This document shows, piece by piece, positions 5,643 through 6,267 of a DNA stretch of 6,267 nt. The position numbers were made by a program, and so were the translations under genes. How positions within the stretch are numbered: position 1 is the first letter of the stretch; the number at the start of each line of letters is the position of its first letter. Under the pieces are notes generated by a model, which was not told the origin of the DNA, did no database searches, and saw only the letters and a program-made list of their open reading frames with translations. Origin of the DNA: Oscillospiraceae bacterium (lineage in GTDB: Bacteria > Bacillota > Clostridia > Oscillospirales > Acutalibacteraceae); contig CADBUK010000156.1 in the NCBI GenBank assembly GCA_902797915.1, forward strand, positions 1-6,267, written 5' to 3'.

Positions 5643-6267
5643 TTAGTTGTTGATGAGCTTATCCTCTTCCTTGTTCCAGCTGTAAAGCTGACGAACCTCT
5701 GCGCCAACCTTTTCTACAGGATGCTCTGCAGCAAGCTTTCTCATAGCCTGGAAGTGAACCTGACGGCCTGCGTCGCTCATATCAAGAAGGAATTCCTTAG
5801 CAAATGAACCGTCCTGAATGTCGGTAAGAATCTGCTTCATAGCCTTCTTTGTTTCATCAGTAATGATTTTCGGACCTGTGATGTAATCGCCGTACTCAGC
5901 AGTGTTGGAGATTGAATATCTCATTCCTGCAAAGCCTGACTGATAAATAAGGTCAACGATGAGCTTCATTTCGTGAACGCACTCAAAGTAAGCGTTTCTG
6001 GGGTCATAGCCTGCCTCAACAAGAGTTTCAAAGCCTGCCTGCATAAGTGCGCAAACACCGCCGCAAAGAACAGCCTGCTCGCCGAAGAGGTCGGTTTCGG
6101 TTTCGGTTCTGAAGGTTGTTTCAAGAACACCTGCGCGAGCGCCGCCGATACCGAGCGCATAAGCAAGCGCCGTGTCAAGCGCGTGGCCTGAAGCGTCCTG
6201 ATAAACAGCAACAAGGCATGGAGTACCCTTGCCTGCCTGATACTCTGAACGAACGGTGTGGCCCGGA
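5643..6267 (-). CDS. ilvC: Ketol-acid reductoisomerase, C-terminal part (5'-partial)
   Basis: The reverse frame is open from the right edge to TAA at 5645-5643, giving 207 complete codons. The enzyme uses NADPH and Mg2+ to rearrange and reduce acetolactate or acetohydroxybutyrate, the second common step of valine, leucine and isoleucine synthesis in the cytoplasm. The visible part begins P-G-H-T-V-R-S-E-Y, the end of the Rossmann domain, then covers the helical C-terminal domain. Metal and substrate residues are in place: D and E in TDLFGEQ, both E in E-C-V-H-E, and S-I-S in R-Y-S-I-S-N. Their spacing fits class I enzymes (D190, E194, E226, E230, S251), implying that about 131 N-terminal residues lie beyond the window and the whole is about 338 residues. 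No frameshift or lost key residue is seen, so it is cut by the window edge and not broken. An internal ATG at 6044 is not the start, because conserved sequence continues upstream of it. Confidence 0.97.
   Translation of the reverse strand, partial: PGHTVRSEYQAGKGTPCLVAVYQDASGHALDTALAYALGIGGARAGVLETTFRTETETDLFGEQAVLCGGVCALMQAGFETLVEAGYDPRNAYFECVHEMKLIVDLIYQSGFAGMRYSISNTAEYGDYITGPKIITDETKKAMKQILTDIQDGSFAKEFLLDMSDAGRQVHFQAMRKLAAEHPVEKVGAEVRQLYSWNKEEDKLINN

Noticed and set aside
5643..6044. Short 133-residue gene on the minus strand
   Set aside because: Conserved ketol-acid reductoisomerase sequence, including the TDLFGEQ metal site, continues upstream in the same frame to the window edge.
5973..6191. 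72-residue + strand open frame inside ilvC
   Set aside because: It is antisense to strongly conserved ilvC codons, lacks a convincing ribosome site and has no recognisable protein character.

Overview
The window looks like chromosomal DNA from an anaerobic Firmicute of the class Clostridia, probably near the Ruminococcaceae/Oscillospiraceae. This is inferred from gene types, AT-rich promoter and terminator style, AGGAG-type ribosome binding sites and moderate GC. No rRNA or other taxonomic marker is present, so the placement is tentative.

Region 1 (1-2952, + strand) is the 3' part of a very large gene. Its frame is open from the first base, so the start lies outside the window. The 983 visible residues contain the tail of one module, one complete module of about 496 residues, and a final module of about 427 residues. 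The modules are diverged copies of one mostly helical sequence. The protein stops at a module boundary and shows no sorting signal or membrane anchor. I do not recognise a characterised function. A strong hairpin terminator with a UUCG loop follows.

Region 2 (2953-3184) is a 232-base intergenic stretch with that terminator, four tandem GAATNNN heptamers, a promoter with a perfect TATAAT, and a leader that can fold into a hairpin.

Region 3 (3185-5594, + strand) is a tight three-gene operon. The first gene is a Nudix hydrolase fused to an N-terminal domain related to soluble inorganic pyrophosphatase but without its metal-binding acidic motif. The second is a small membrane protein of the COG2426 'small multidrug export' family. 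The third is a nucleotidyltransferase-fold protein of the NTP_transf_5 type. The genes are 4 to 9 bases apart, so they are probably co-transcribed. A shared pathway involving nucleotides or nucleotidyl transfer is possible but unproven.

Region 4 (5643-6267, - strand) is the C-terminal 207 codons of ketol-acid reductoisomerase (ilvC), the second step of branched-chain amino acid synthesis. It converges on the operon, and one hairpin between them serves as terminator in both directions.

The most unusual items are the modular giant protein and the pyrophosphatase-like/Nudix fusion. Nothing here is a CRISPR array, an insertion sequence, a phage element or an RNA gene that I can support.
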